Assembly (NCBI GenBank): GCA_035715725.1
Contig: DASTKT010000162.1
Location: forward strand, 65,025 to 129,024
Direction of reading: 5' to 3'
Length of the DNA stretch: 64,000 nucleotides
Source of the DNA: JADGGV01 sp035715725
GTDB lineage: Bacteria; Gemmatimonadota; Gemmatimonadetes; Longimicrobiales; RSA9
The notes under the pieces were generated by a model, which made no database searches, was not told where the DNA came from, and worked only from the letters and a program-made list of their open reading frames with translations. The position numbers and the translations under genes were made by a program. Positions 1-8,553 of this stretch are shown one piece after another. Numbering within the stretch: the first letter of the stretch is position 1; every line of letters begins with the position of its first letter.

Positions 1-1455
1 CGCCGTCTCCCCCACACCCCCGCTCCTCCGCTCGCCCGCTCCGTCGTGATCGCCCACTCCCCCGCTCCCCCGCTCTCCCACTCCGCCGTCCCGCGGCGCC
101 GTCAGCCGCAGCGACCGGAAGAACGCGAGCGCGGCGCCGACGCTCATGTCGACGACGTCGCCCAGGGAGCGACCGCCCACGGTCACGGCCAGGCTCTCGG
201 CCTTGAGGCGCGTGCCGCGGCACGTCTGGCAGGGGAGCGTGGACATGTACTGCTCGAGCTGCTCGCGCACCGCCTCGGACGTCGTCTCGTCGTAGCGGCG
301 CTTCACGTTCGAGAGGACGCCCTCCCAGGCCTCCTGGTACGTGCCGGACGAGCCGCCCGCGCGGTACGGGAAGCGGATCTTCTTGCCGCCCGAGCCGTGC
401 AGCACCGCGTGGCGCACGCTCTCCGGGAGCTGGCCCCAGGGCGTGTTCGGGTCGAAGTCGTAGTGCTGGGCGAGGCCGGGGATGATCGAGCGGCGCAGGT
501 GCCCGGTCGGCTCGCCCCAGGGGAGGATCACGCCCTCGAGGATCGAGATGATCGGGTCCCCGGTGACGAGCTCCGGGCTGACCTCGCGCCGGGTGCCGAG
601 GCCGCCGCACGCCTCGCACGCGCCGAACGGCGAGTTGAAGGAGAACTGGCGCGGCTCCAGCTCGGCGAGGGACGTCCCGCAGTGCACGCAGGCGTAGCGC
701 TCGCTGAAGAGGTGCGAGCGCTCGGCGCCCACCTCGCCGTGCACGACCACCTCGACGACGCCGGCCGCGGTGCGCAGCGCCGTCTCCACCGAATCGGCAA
801 TGCGCATGCGGTCGGACGCGCGGATCACGAGCCGGTCGACGACGACCGCGATGTCGTGGTTCTCGTAGCGATTCAGCGCAGGCGGGCTTTCCAGGTCGTG
901 GACCTGGCCGTCGATGCGCGCCCGGACGAAGCCCTTCCGGCGCGCCTCCTCGAACAGCTCGCGGAACTCACCCTTGCGGCCCCGCACGAGCGGCGCGAGC
1001 ACCTCGACCCGCGTGCCCTCCGGCCAGGTCAGGAGCTGATCGGCGATCTGCGAGGCGGACTGGCGGCGGACCGGCCGGCCGCACGAGGTGCAGTGCGGCG
1101 TGCCGACGCGCGCCCAGAGGAGGCGCAGGTAGTCGTACACCTCCGTCACCGTGCCCACGGTCGAGCGCGGGTTCCGCCCCGTCGTCTTCTGCTCGATGGA
1201 GATGGCCGGCGAGAGGCCCTCGATCACGTCGACGTCGGGCTTCTCCATGATGCCGAGGAACTGGCGCGCATACGCGGAGAGCGACTCGACGTAGCGGCGC
1301 TGCCCCTCGGCGTAGATCGTGTCGAAGGCGAGCGAGCTCTTCCCCGAGCCCGACAGGCCGGTGATGACGACCAGCCGGTCGCGGGGGATCTCGACGTCGA
1401 TGTTCTTGAGGTTGTGCTCGCGGGCGCCGCGGACAACCAGCTTCTCGTCAAGCAT
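1..1455 (-). CDS. uvrA: Excinuclease ABC subunit A, N-terminal part (runs off window)
   Basis: UvrA is the damage-recognition ATPase of nucleotide excision repair and loads UvrB on damaged DNA. The ATG at 1455 opens a frame of 485 codons that stays open to base 1. Visible are the first Walker A motif GLSGSGKSS at residues 33-41, the UvrB-interacting stretch, and a zinc-finger motif (CVHCG...CEACG) near residues 253-284. The C-terminal ABC domain lies outside the window. Odd: after the FFRSLRL segment (residues about 446-452) the frame enters a Gly/Arg/Glu-rich low-complexity stretch of at least 30 residues, where UvrA normally continues into a conserved helical segment. A histidine kinase gene lies 227 bp upstream. 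Identity is certain from sequence; the nature of the insert is not. Confidence 0.95.
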   Translation of the reverse strand, partial: MLDEKLVVRGAREHNLKNIDVEIPRDRLVVITGLSGSGKSSLAFDTIYAEGQRRYVESLSAYARQFLGIMEKPDVDVIEGLSPAISIEQKTTGRNPRSTVGTVTEVYDYLRLLWARVGTPHCTSCGRPVRRQSASQIADQLLTWPEGTRVEVLAPLVRGRKGEFRELFEEARRKGFVRARIDGQVHDLESPPALNRYENHDIAVVVDRLVIRASDRMRIADSVETALRTAAGVVEVVVHGEVGAERSHLFSERYACVHCGTSLAELEPRQFSFNSPFGACEACGGLGTRREVSPELVTGDPIISILEGVILPWGEPTGHLRRSIIPGLAQHYDFDPNTPWGQLPESVRHAVLHGSGGKKIRFPYRAGGSSGTYQEAWEGVLSNVKRRYDETTSEAVREQLEQYMSTLPCQTCRGTRLKAESLAVTVGGRSLGDVVDMSVGAALAFFRSLRLTAPRDGGVGERGSGGVGDHDGAGERRSGGVGETA

Positions 1456-1682
1456 AGCCGTGGAATGTGCCTCTGGGCGTCGGACCGGTCAAGCGGCGGC
1501 GGCGGGCCGCGGCGCCGGGCGCGGTGAGGTCGCGCACCTACGGACGAGGCGACGCGGCGAGCCGGAGGCCCGGCCGAGCGGGGTCTCGCTCGCGGCCGGG
1601 TCCGGGGCTCCGCGTCGGGCGCGGCATTCAGCGCTCATCCGGTTCGCTTGATACCCGCGGCGAGGGTGCACGGTCCGGGCGT

Positions 1683-3161
1683 TCAGCGCGCAGAGGCGCG
1701 GCCGGCGGGCTGGGTGGAGAGCGGGAGCCAGAGCGTGAACGCCGAGCCGCGGCCGGGCTCGCTCTCGACGGTGAGGTCGCCGCCGAGGAGGCGGGCGAGG
1801 CGGCGGCTGATGGCCAGGCCGAGGCCGCTGCCGCGGTGCTCGGCGGAGAGGCGGTAGAACTCGTCGAAGATGCGATCCTGCGCGTCCGGCGGGATGCCGT
1901 TGCCGGTGTCCTCGACGACCAGGCCGAGCCAGGGGCCCGCGGCGGTGCCGCGGCGCTCGTCGAGGACGCTGGCGCGCAGCGTCACGGTGCCGCCGTGGGG
2001 CGTGTACTTGAACGCGTTCGAGAGGAGGTTGTCGAGGACCTCGCGCACGCGGTGGCGGTCGGTTGCGACGGCCGGGAGCGTGGCCGGCAGGTCGACGATC
2101 AGCTGCAGCCCGCTCACATCGGCGATCACGTCGTAGTCGGCGACGGCCTCGCGCACCACCTCGGAGAGGTCGGTCGGCCGGCGCTCGACGCGGAGCGCGC
2201 CCACCTCGGCCTCCGCCAGGTTCAGCAGCTCGTCGATGGCCAGGAGCATCGTGCCGGCGGCCGCGCGGATGCGCGAGATCGTGTGGGCCTGCACGCTGGT
2301 GAGCGGCCCGCGGCCGCCCATCTGCAGCAGCTCGCAGTAGGCGACGACGGCGCCGAGCGGGTTCTTGAGGTCGTGGGTGACGCCGCGGACGAGGCGGGCC
2401 TTCTCCTCCGAGACGCGGGCGTTCTCGGCGAGAGCGCGCTCCAGCTCGCGGCGGCGCGCCTCGGCCTCGTCGGCGGCGCGCCGCGCCTCCATGGCCAGCG
2501 AGCGGAGGCGGCCGCCGAGCCGGAAGAAGGACACCGTCGCCGCGACCGCAAGGAGCAGGAAGCCGAGCGAGAGCGCGAGCTGCAGGCTCTCGACCCATTC
2601 GATGCGCTCGCGCCGCGCCCGTGCCGTCGTGGCGATGGTGGACCGGACGGCCGCCAGGCGCGACCACATCTGCTGGACGAGTGCGTCCTCGCCCGCGAGC
2701 GGCGTCGCGCCCGTGTCGGCGGCGGCGCCAGCGCGCCCGAGCGGCAGCCGGTGCCAGCGCTCCAGGGCGGGCCCGAGCTCGGCCACGGCGCGAGCCACGC
2801 GCGGGTCGAGCGAGCGCGCCAGCGCGGCGAGCCGGGCTTGGTCGCGCGCCTCCGCGGCCCGCCCCTCCTGCAGCCTCTCGATGTAGACGGCCCGGCCGGT
2901 GAGCAGGTAGCCGCGGCGGGCGCCGACCTCGCGGCTCACGTCGCGCTCGACGCGGTCGATCACCTCGCGGGCGGGGACGCTCAGCTCGGCGATGCCGCGC
3001 CAATCGCGGCGCACGGCGCGGTCGCAGAGCAGTGCCGTGACGAGGAGGCCGATCAGGGACAGGAGGAGGACGCCGAGGGGAACGAACGCGCCCCACCAGG
3101 CGGTGGGCGCGCCCGCGGCAGGGGCGGCGGCGCGAGGTCGGAGCGCGGGCACCTCTCGCAT
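1683..3161 (-). CDS. Membrane sensor histidine kinase with CHASE3-like sensor
   Basis: Predicted inner-membrane two-component sensor kinase of 492 aa. Two membrane segments (about residues 27-46 and 193-213) flank a roughly 145-residue extracytoplasmic helical region typical of CHASE3/4HB sensors. A coiled coil (about 220-255) leads into the HisKA domain with phosphoacceptor H263 in GVTHDLKNPLG. The HATPase domain follows with the N box NLLSNAFKYTPHG, G1 box VEDTGNGIPP and G2 box GSGLGLAI. No response regulator is adjacent, so it is an orphan kinase here and its signal is unknown. A strong hairpin at 3204-3251 separates it from the upstream peptidase gene. Kinase identity is clear; the CHASE3 label is inferred from topology. 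Confidence 0.9.
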   Translation of the reverse strand: MREVPALRPRAAAPAAGAPTAWWGAFVPLGVLLLSLIGLLVTALLCDRAVRRDWRGIAELSVPAREVIDRVERDVSREVGARRGYLLTGRAVYIERLQEGRAAEARDQARLAALARSLDPRVARAVAELGPALERWHRLPLGRAGAAADTGATPLAGEDALVQQMWSRLAAVRSTIATTARARRERIEWVESLQLALSLGFLLLAVAATVSFFRLGGRLRSLAMEARRAADEAEARRRELERALAENARVSEEKARLVRGVTHDLKNPLGAVVAYCELLQMGGRGPLTSVQAHTISRIRAAAGTMLLAIDELLNLAEAEVGALRVERRPTDLSEVVREAVADYDVIADVSGLQLIVDLPATLPAVATDRHRVREVLDNLLSNAFKYTPHGGTVTLRASVLDERRGTAAGPWLGLVVEDTGNGIPPDAQDRIFDEFYRLSAEHRGSGLGLAISRRLARLLGGDLTVESEPGRGSAFTLWLPLSTQPAGRASAR

Positions 3162-3203
3162 CGGGCTCCGGGCGTCGGTCGAACGCGGGCCAGGCCCGGA
3201 GGT

Positions 3204-3251
3204 CCGGCGCCTGGCGTGTCGGTGTACCGCTCCCTACACGCCAGGCGCCGG
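3204..3251 (-). terminator. 16-bp hairpin between peptidase and histidine kinase genes
   Basis: Perfect inverted repeat with arms CCGGCGCCTGGCGTGT and its complement (16 bp each) and a 16-nt loop. It starts about 30 bp after the stop codon of the S9 peptidase gene and lies about 43 bp before the kinase start. No long U tract is visible. Most likely a terminator or mRNA 3'-end stabiliser for the peptidase gene. Confidence 0.6.
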
Positions 3252-3280
3252 TTTGTGCCGCTAGCCGCCGGCCGTGCGCG

Positions 3281-5755
3281 TCACTGCGAGGTGGCGCGGC
3301 GCGGCGGTGCGTTCTTCACGTACTTGTCGAACCAGGCCAGCTCCTCGGCGAAGACGTCGAAGATCGTCTCGCGCGCCGCGTAGCCGTGGGCCTCGTGCGG
3401 CAGGTAGACGAAGCGGGCGGTCTTGCCGAGCCCCTTCAGCGCGGCGTAGAGCCGCTCCGAGTTGATCGGGAACGTGCCGCTGTTGTCGTCGGCCATGCCG
3501 TGGACGAGCAGGATCGGCTCGTTGATCTTCGTCACGTTCTGGAACGGCGACATGCGGTTGTAGATGTTCGGGATCTCCCAGTAGGTGCGCTGCTCGTTCT
3601 GGAAGCCGAACGGCGTGAGCGTGCGGTTGTACGCGCCGCTCTCCGCCGCGCCGGCACGGAACAGGTCGGAGTTCGCGAGCAGGTTCGCGGTCATGAAGGC
3701 GCCGTAGCTGTGGCCGGCGACGCCGACGTGGTCGCGGTCCGCGACGCCGAGGCGGTCGAGCTCGTCGACCGCCGCCTTCGCGCTGGCCACGAGCTGCTCG
3801 ACGTAGCGGTTGTTCGCCGTGTCGCCGCCGAGGATCGGCATGGTCGGGCCGTCGAAGACGGCGTACCCCTCGAGCGTGAGGAGCAGGTACGGCGTGCGGC
3901 GCACGATCGTGAAGCGGTTCGGCGTGGCCGCCACCTGGCTGGCGGCGTCGGCGGACGCGAACTCGCGCGGGTACGCCCAGATCACGGCCGGCACCCGCGT
4001 CCCCGCCTGGTAGCTCGGCGGCAGGTAGAGCGTGCCGGAGAGCGTCACGCCGTCGTCGCGCTTGTAGACGACGAGCTTCTTCTGCACGCCCTTCGTGAAC
4101 TGCGGCGCCGGGTCCGTGAACGCCGTGAGCGCCCGGGGGGCACCGTTGCCGCGGCGCACGAAGTAGTTCGGCGGCTCGGTGGCGGACTCGCGGCGCGTCA
4201 GCACGGCGCCGGCGTTGTCGTCCAGCAGGGCGACGACGGGCTCGAAGTGCTGCAGATCGCTGCGCCAGAGCCGCTGCGTCTTGAGCGTCTTCAGGCTCAG
4301 CCGATCGAGGAACGGCCGCTCGCCCTCGGGCGTGGCGCCGGCGCCGGCCAGGTAGACGTAGTCGCCGCGGCGGACGAGCGGGGCGAGGCCGCCCTCGGGG
4401 GCCCCGAACGCCCGCTGCGGCACGCCGTCGCGCCGCACGAAGTCACCCGGATCGCCGTAGCGGTCCTCGGCGCTGCGGTCCCAGAGCTTTCGGGCGGGCG
4501 CGCCGGGGTGGGCCAGGTCGGCGACCCAGGTGCGCGTCTGGCGCGTCGGGCGGTCCAGATCGCTGATGATGGCGACGCCGCCGGGCGCGAACTCGGCGTC
4601 GCTGAAGCGGTCCTTCAGCCTGAGCAGCTCCGCGGGCTGGCCGGAGAACGGCGCGGCGAGGACCACGACGTGGTCGCGGAACTCGGCGGGCGTCTTCGGG
4701 TTGCCGCCGTCCAGCGCCTCGGCCCAGAAGAGCGTGGCCGGCTCGGTGGGCACCCAGCCGATGGTGCGCGGGCCGGTGCGGACGCCGCGGGACGGGACCT
4801 CCTCGGCGAGCGGCTGGCTCGCCACGGCGCGGACCTTCTCGCCGGCGGCGCTCCAGACCTCGGTCTCCTTCGGGAAATCCGACTCCGGCACGTGGTACGA
4901 GTACGGCCGCACGGTCCGTCGCACGAGGATGTAGCGGCCGTCCGGCGACGGCGCCACCGACTCGAAGACCGCCGGCGCGCCGACGTTCGTCACCTGCCCC
5001 GACGCCGCATCCACGACGCCGAGCTGCGCGGTGAAGTAGTAGTCGTAGAGCGCCTCGTCGTGCGGGTTCTCGAGCAGGTCCTCGTACGTGCGGACCGGCG
5101 CCGCGCGGCCGCTCGTCTCCTCGACGACCGGGCCGACGGGCACCGGCGAGGCCTTCGGCTCCTCGCCGCGCCCCTCGGGCACGAGCTGGCAGAGCAGGTG
5201 CGCCGAGTCCGGCATCCAGTCGCACGGCTGCCCCTGCACCCCGTTGAGCCGGTTGGCCGTCACCCGCTTCGCCTCGCCGGTCGCGGCGTCCGCCACCCAC
5301 AGCTCGAGGCCGTCGTCGCGGACGGTCACGAACGAGACCTTGCGCCCGTCCGGCGACCACGCCGGGAAGCCCAGTGTCGCGCCCTGCGGTGCGGCCACGC
5401 GCCGCTCCCCGCCGTCGGCCACGTTCTTCAGGACCAGCCCGCTCACGTGGAAGTTCGGCCGGAACGGCCCGTTCGTGCGCGGATTCACCCGCTCGCCGGC
5501 GATCCGCAGGATCGGCTGCGACAGGTCCGCGATGCTCGGCATGCTGGGCTGCTCGACCAGCAGCAGCCGCGTGCGGTCCGGGCTGAGCCGCCCGGTCGGC
5601 AGCGGCGGCGCATCCAGGATGTCCACGATCTCCTTCGGCGGCAGCTTGTACGGCTCCTGCGCCACAGCCACCGACGCCGCGGCGCCGAGCAACACCACCA
5701 GGACGGATGGGATCCGCGGCAGCACGCGCGCGGTCGGATCACCGAGTCGTGACAT
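3281..5755 (-). CDS. Secreted S9-family peptidase, glutamyl-endopeptidase-like
   Basis: Exported serine peptidase of the prolyl oligopeptidase clan, 824 aa. The chosen ATG at 5755 gives a clean signal peptide (LPRIPSVLVVLLGAAASVAVA, cleaved before QEPYK). An upstream in-frame TTG would add 72 low-complexity residues and is not believable. The first ~550 residues look like a beta-propeller with TolB-like WSPDGR and PSPDGRYI repeats. The C-terminal alpha/beta hydrolase has the nucleophile motif GHSYGAFMTANLL, acid HGMADDNSG and histidine LPHEAHGY. The stretch SGAYNRTLTPFGFQNE resembles the plant chloroplast and bacterial glutamyl endopeptidases (S9D), so cleavage after acidic residues is a family-based guess. 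It has its own leader and a strong 3' hairpin, so it is probably monocistronic. Confidence 0.9.
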   Translation of the reverse strand: MSRLGDPTARVLPRIPSVLVVLLGAAASVAVAQEPYKLPPKEIVDILDAPPLPTGRLSPDRTRLLLVEQPSMPSIADLSQPILRIAGERVNPRTNGPFRPNFHVSGLVLKNVADGGERRVAAPQGATLGFPAWSPDGRKVSFVTVRDDGLELWVADAATGEAKRVTANRLNGVQGQPCDWMPDSAHLLCQLVPEGRGEEPKASPVPVGPVVEETSGRAAPVRTYEDLLENPHDEALYDYYFTAQLGVVDAASGQVTNVGAPAVFESVAPSPDGRYILVRRTVRPYSYHVPESDFPKETEVWSAAGEKVRAVASQPLAEEVPSRGVRTGPRTIGWVPTEPATLFWAEALDGGNPKTPAEFRDHVVVLAAPFSGQPAELLRLKDRFSDAEFAPGGVAIISDLDRPTRQTRTWVADLAHPGAPARKLWDRSAEDRYGDPGDFVRRDGVPQRAFGAPEGGLAPLVRRGDYVYLAGAGATPEGERPFLDRLSLKTLKTQRLWRSDLQHFEPVVALLDDNAGAVLTRRESATEPPNYFVRRGNGAPRALTAFTDPAPQFTKGVQKKLVVYKRDDGVTLSGTLYLPPSYQAGTRVPAVIWAYPREFASADAASQVAATPNRFTIVRRTPYLLLTLEGYAVFDGPTMPILGGDTANNRYVEQLVASAKAAVDELDRLGVADRDHVGVAGHSYGAFMTANLLANSDLFRAGAAESGAYNRTLTPFGFQNEQRTYWEIPNIYNRMSPFQNVTKINEPILLVHGMADDNSGTFPINSERLYAALKGLGKTARFVYLPHEAHGYAARETIFDVFAEELAWFDKYVKNAPPRRATSQ

Positions 5756-5956
5756 GGAGTTGCGTCCGTGTTGAACGGGAAAAGGGAAGGATTGCGGCAA
5801 GATACGACGAGGCCCCATCGGCGACAACGGGGTGCGTTCGGGGGCGCCGCGGAGGCCCGGACCGGGCGGCGTGTCGTGCGAGGACGCGGAGCTCGCGGAC
5901 GAGCGGCGGTCACCGTTCGCGGGGCAGGGGCAGACGCTGCGGGCGGGGGCCAGGGA

Positions 5957-6545
5957 CGACTGCGGGTCCAACGGCGGGTGGGGGCGGAGACTTCGGGTGG
6001 GGGCGAGCGCGAGCGCGGGCGCGGGCCCACTGCGGGAGCACGTCGGGCGGGGGGCGCATCACCGGTCCGCTCGCTTCACGGGTCCGGTCCCTTCACCCGC
6101 CGGGGCGCTTCACCTCCGGGCGCTTCACCTCCGGGCGCTCCGCCCGTCCGCTCGCTTCTCCAGGGCGAGGCTGCCGGCCGGCAGCCTGCCCACCCCCGCA
6201 CCGGCGAGGTCGCTGGCGTTCGGACGCCCCGGTCGATGGAGACGCGCCGCACCGCCCGCCGCCGCACGACGGCTCGCGTCTCGTTCGCTTCCTTTCACGC
6301 GATCTCATCGGCCAGGATCTTCCTCCTCGGCCCGAAGGAGCCGCCCCGAGAGGGGCGCCTCCGCCGCCCGCACCCTGCGCACCCTGTCGAGCCGCACGGG
6401 TCCCCTCCTCAACCGAGGGCAGGGCCTCACCGAAGGACGCTGCCCCACCCCCGCCCGCAGTTGAACCCGCCGTGGGCCCGCGCTCGCGCCCGCGCTCGCC
6501 CCCACCCGCAGTCTCCGCCCCCACCCGCCGTCGGACCCGTAGTTG
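5957..6545. repeat. Long imperfect inverted repeat (about 75-bp arms)
   Basis: The left arm (about 5957-6031) and the right arm (about 6470-6545) are near-perfect reverse complements, separated by about 440 bp. The left arm reads GACTGCGGGTCC then GGCGGGTGGGGGCGGAGAC and ends in GCGGGCCCA; the right arm mirrors this with only a few mismatches. A second partial copy of the right arm follows at about 6555-6605. The layout resembles a small non-autonomous element, but I cannot identify target duplications. Confidence 0.65.
6168..6187. repeat. 20-bp perfect palindrome
   Basis: AGGCTGCCGGCCGGCAGCCT is perfectly self-complementary. It sits in the middle of the gene-free block inside the long inverted repeat. 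It could be a binding site or simply part of the repeat; no gene start is nearby. Confidence 0.5.
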
Positions 6546-6806
6546 TCCCCCCTCGCCCCCGCCCGCAGTACCGGCCCCCGCCCGCCGTTGGATCCGCAGT
6601 TGCCTCGAACGCTCGCCCGAAGTTGTGGCCGTTCCCGCAGTTCCGACCTCCTCGTGAACGCTTACGAGCGGCGGAGCGTCAGGTCGCCGGGGCCTCGCGA
6701 CACGGCGTGTTCGCCGGGACCGCGGCTGAATGCCCCGGGGGGCGTTGGCGAGTGGCCGTGCGATCTCGTGCGCGATCTCGAGAGCGAAGACCCTGCGAAA
6801 CGAACC

Positions 6807-6836
6807 GCGCCCGGTGGGTTGCTCCCCACCGGGCGC
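6807..6836 (-). terminator. 12-bp stem hairpin downstream of efp
   Basis: Perfect stem GCGCCCGGTGGG with its complement around the 6-nt loop TTGCTC. It lies about 115 bp beyond the efp stop codon. This geometry (12-bp GC stem, 6-nt loop) recurs at 56446-56475, so it is probably the terminator style of this genome. No clear U tract follows on the minus strand. Confidence 0.55.
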
Positions 6837-6951
6837 CGCTCACATTCCGCCAGCGCGTCCGAGCGCCCGGTCGCGCGCGTGACCTCGTGCCTCCGCCTGC
6901 GATGCCGCTCGCAGGGCGCCCGCGCGCCGGTACCGCGCGGCGGGACGCGCC

Positions 6952-7515
6952 CTACTTCGCGCGCTCCAGGTACTTCCCCTCGGCCGGGTCGACGCGCACG
7001 AGCTCGCCCTCGCTGATGAACGCCGGGACCTGCACCGTCACGCCGTTCTCCAGCTTCGCGGGCTTCGTCATGGCCGTCTTGGTGGCGCCGGTCATGACCG
7101 GCTCGGTCTCGACGATCCGCAGCGTCAGCGACGACGGCAGCTCGATACCGATCGGCTTCGCCTCATAGAACTCGGTCAGGATGACCATGTTGGGCGTGAG
7201 CCACTGGGCGGCGTCGCCGAGCGCCTCCTCGTCCAGCTCGATCATCTCGTACGACTGGTTGTTCATGAAGTGGAAGTGGTGCCCGTCGCTGTAGAGGTAC
7301 TGCAGCTCCTGGGTCGACAGCGTCGCCTTCTCCACCGTGTCGGCGGCGCGGAAGCGGTGCTCGACGGTCGTGCCCGTCCGGAGGTTGCGCATCTTGGTCT
7401 GCACCATGGCGCGCAGGTTTCCGGGCGTGTGATGGTGGAAATCGATGACGCGGTGCGGGTCGCCGTTGAACAGGATCACGTTCCCGCGACGGATCTGGGT
7501 GGCGGGCATCGCCAT
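6952..7515 (-). CDS. efp: Translation elongation factor P
   Basis: EF-P binds between the P and E sites and relieves ribosome stalling at polyproline. The 187-aa length matches the three-domain family: KOW-like domain I (about 1-65), the OB domains with the YSDGHHFHFMNNQSYE segment, and the C-terminal block ending near VRVDPAEGKYLERAK. The ATG at 7515 is preceded by GAGGAGA. Odd: the domain-I tip reads TPGNLRAMV. The position of the lysine modified in E. coli (PGKG) is Asn, and no epmA, earP or similar modifying gene is in the window. It stands alone between a hydrolase gene upstream and a gene-free block downstream. Confidence 0.95.
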   Translation of the reverse strand: MAMPATQIRRGNVILFNGDPHRVIDFHHHTPGNLRAMVQTKMRNLRTGTTVEHRFRAADTVEKATLSTQELQYLYSDGHHFHFMNNQSYEMIELDEEALGDAAQWLTPNMVILTEFYEAKPIGIELPSSLTLRIVETEPVMTGATKTAMTKPAKLENGVTVQVPAFISEGELVRVDPAEGKYLERAK

Positions 7516-7574
7516 ACGCCGTCTCTCCTCGCTCTTTGGTTCGGCGCCGGCCGGTGGCCAGGGCGCAGCCTGAA

Positions 7575-7603
7575 AATATCGCGGCCGCGCGGGCCCAGAT
7601 CAA
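7575..7603 (-). promoter_or_regulatory. Candidate sigma-70 promoter of efp
   Basis: On the minus strand TTGATC and GATATT are separated by 17 nt, each matching 4 of 6 consensus bases. The implied start gives a 5' leader of about 50 nt before the efp ATG, including its GAGGAGA ribosome site. Supported only by pattern. Confidence 0.3.
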
Positions 7604-7680
7604 CGGGTCCCGGCGGTGCTCGTACCGGATCCGTACCCGACTGCCGGCCGGCGGTTCGGGGAGCGGCGGGCCACGGCCGG

Positions 7681-8553
7681 CTACCGGAGCGTGGCGTCGA
7701 GCCAGGCCATGATCTTCGGCCAGACCTCCGCGCGGGCGGCGCGGCTGACGACGAGGCCGGAGTGGTCGAAGTCGGCGGAGAAGCCGGTGCCGCGGCCGCA
7801 GAGGAGGTAGGTCTTGTCGAAGGAGCCGGCCAGCTCGTAGAGCGCGTGGACGGCGTGGGGCGGCGCCTCGACGTGGTCGCCGGCGCCGGCGACGAAGAGC
7901 GTCGGATGCGGCAGCTCGCGGATGCGGGCGACGTAGTCGGTGCCGTCGTCGCCGGTCCAGTGGCCGTCGAGGTTCCAGCTCATCCACTGGGCCATGACGC
8001 CGGCGAGCTCGTCCTCGGGGCCGAGGCGGAGCAGGCGCGCGGGGAAGCGGCCGAGGAGGAGCGAGCCGCGGCGCACCATGCGGGTGGTGGTACGGCGGAA
8101 GCCCTGGAGCCAGGGGACGGGCGTAGCGATGACGACGACGGCGCGGACGCGCAGCTCGGGGTGCGCGGCGGCGGCGATGAGGGTGGCGGCGCCGCCGGCG
8201 GAGTGGCCGACGAGCACGACGCCGGGTCCGGCGGCGGCGGCGGCGCGGACGGCGGCGGGGACGTCACGGCGGGCCCAGTCGTCGAAGTTCCAGCGGTCGC
8301 GCGGGGTGGGGCGCTGGGAGGCGCCGTGGCCGCGGGGGTCGAGCACCCAGGCGTGGAAGCCGGCGGCGGCGATCGCGCGGGCGAAGCCGGTGCCGCGAGT
8401 GCCGAGCCAGAACGTGTGGTTGGAGAAGGTGCCGGGGACGAGGAGCGCGGGGGGCGCGGCGGGATCGCCGAGGAGGTGGGCGACGAGGCGGACGCCGTCG
8501 TCGGTGAGGATCTCCCTGCGCCGGACCTGGTGCGCGGCGTCGGGGTGGATCAC
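7681..8553 (-). CDS. Alpha/beta hydrolase
   Basis: Predicted cytoplasmic serine hydrolase of 290 aa. The core shows the oxyanion strand LLVPGTFSNHTFW, the DPRGHGAS turn, nucleophile S118 in VGHSAGG, a probable acid in AGAGDHVEAPP and the histidine in FDHSGLV. The lid region between about 150 and 190 is Arg-rich and variable. It overlaps the upstream lipid-kinase gene by 4 bases (ATGA), and htpX lies before that, so the three genes are probably one transcript. The neighbour suggests a lipid or ester substrate; this is inference. Confidence 0.85.
   Translation of the reverse strand: MIHPDAAHQVRRREILTDDGVRLVAHLLGDPAAPPALLVPGTFSNHTFWLGTRGTGFARAIAAAGFHAWVLDPRGHGASQRPTPRDRWNFDDWARRDVPAAVRAAAAAGPGVVLVGHSAGGAATLIAAAAHPELRVRAVVVIATPVPWLQGFRRTTTRMVRRGSLLLGRFPARLLRLGPEDELAGVMAQWMSWNLDGHWTGDDGTDYVARIRELPHPTLFVAGAGDHVEAPPHAVHALYELAGSFDKTYLLCGRGTGFSADFDHSGLVVSRAARAEVWPKIMAWLDATLR

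Larger units (their letters stand above)
5756..6951. other. Gene-free 1.2-kb block rich in repeats
   Basis: Spacer between efp (downstream end at 6952) and the start of the S9 peptidase gene. No frame here has codon structure or a recognisable protein. It holds a long inverted repeat (arms near 5957-6031 and 6470-6545), extra copies of the right-arm unit to about 6640, a 20-bp palindrome at 6168-6187, short tandem copies of CCTCCGGGCGCTTCA near 6110-6140, and a 12-bp hairpin at 6807-6836. The promoter of the peptidase gene must lie within its first few hundred bases, but I cannot place it. Confidence 0.7.

Noticed and set aside
5756..5971. N-terminal extension of the S9 peptidase from an upstream TTG
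   Set aside because: It would bury the signal peptide behind 72 low-complexity residues. The ATG at 5755 gives a normal exported protein.
5756..6951. Possible small genes in the gene-free block, on either strand
   Set aside because: All candidate frames cross the inverted repeat, give Arg/Pro/Ser-rich sequence on several frames at once, and lack ribosome sites.
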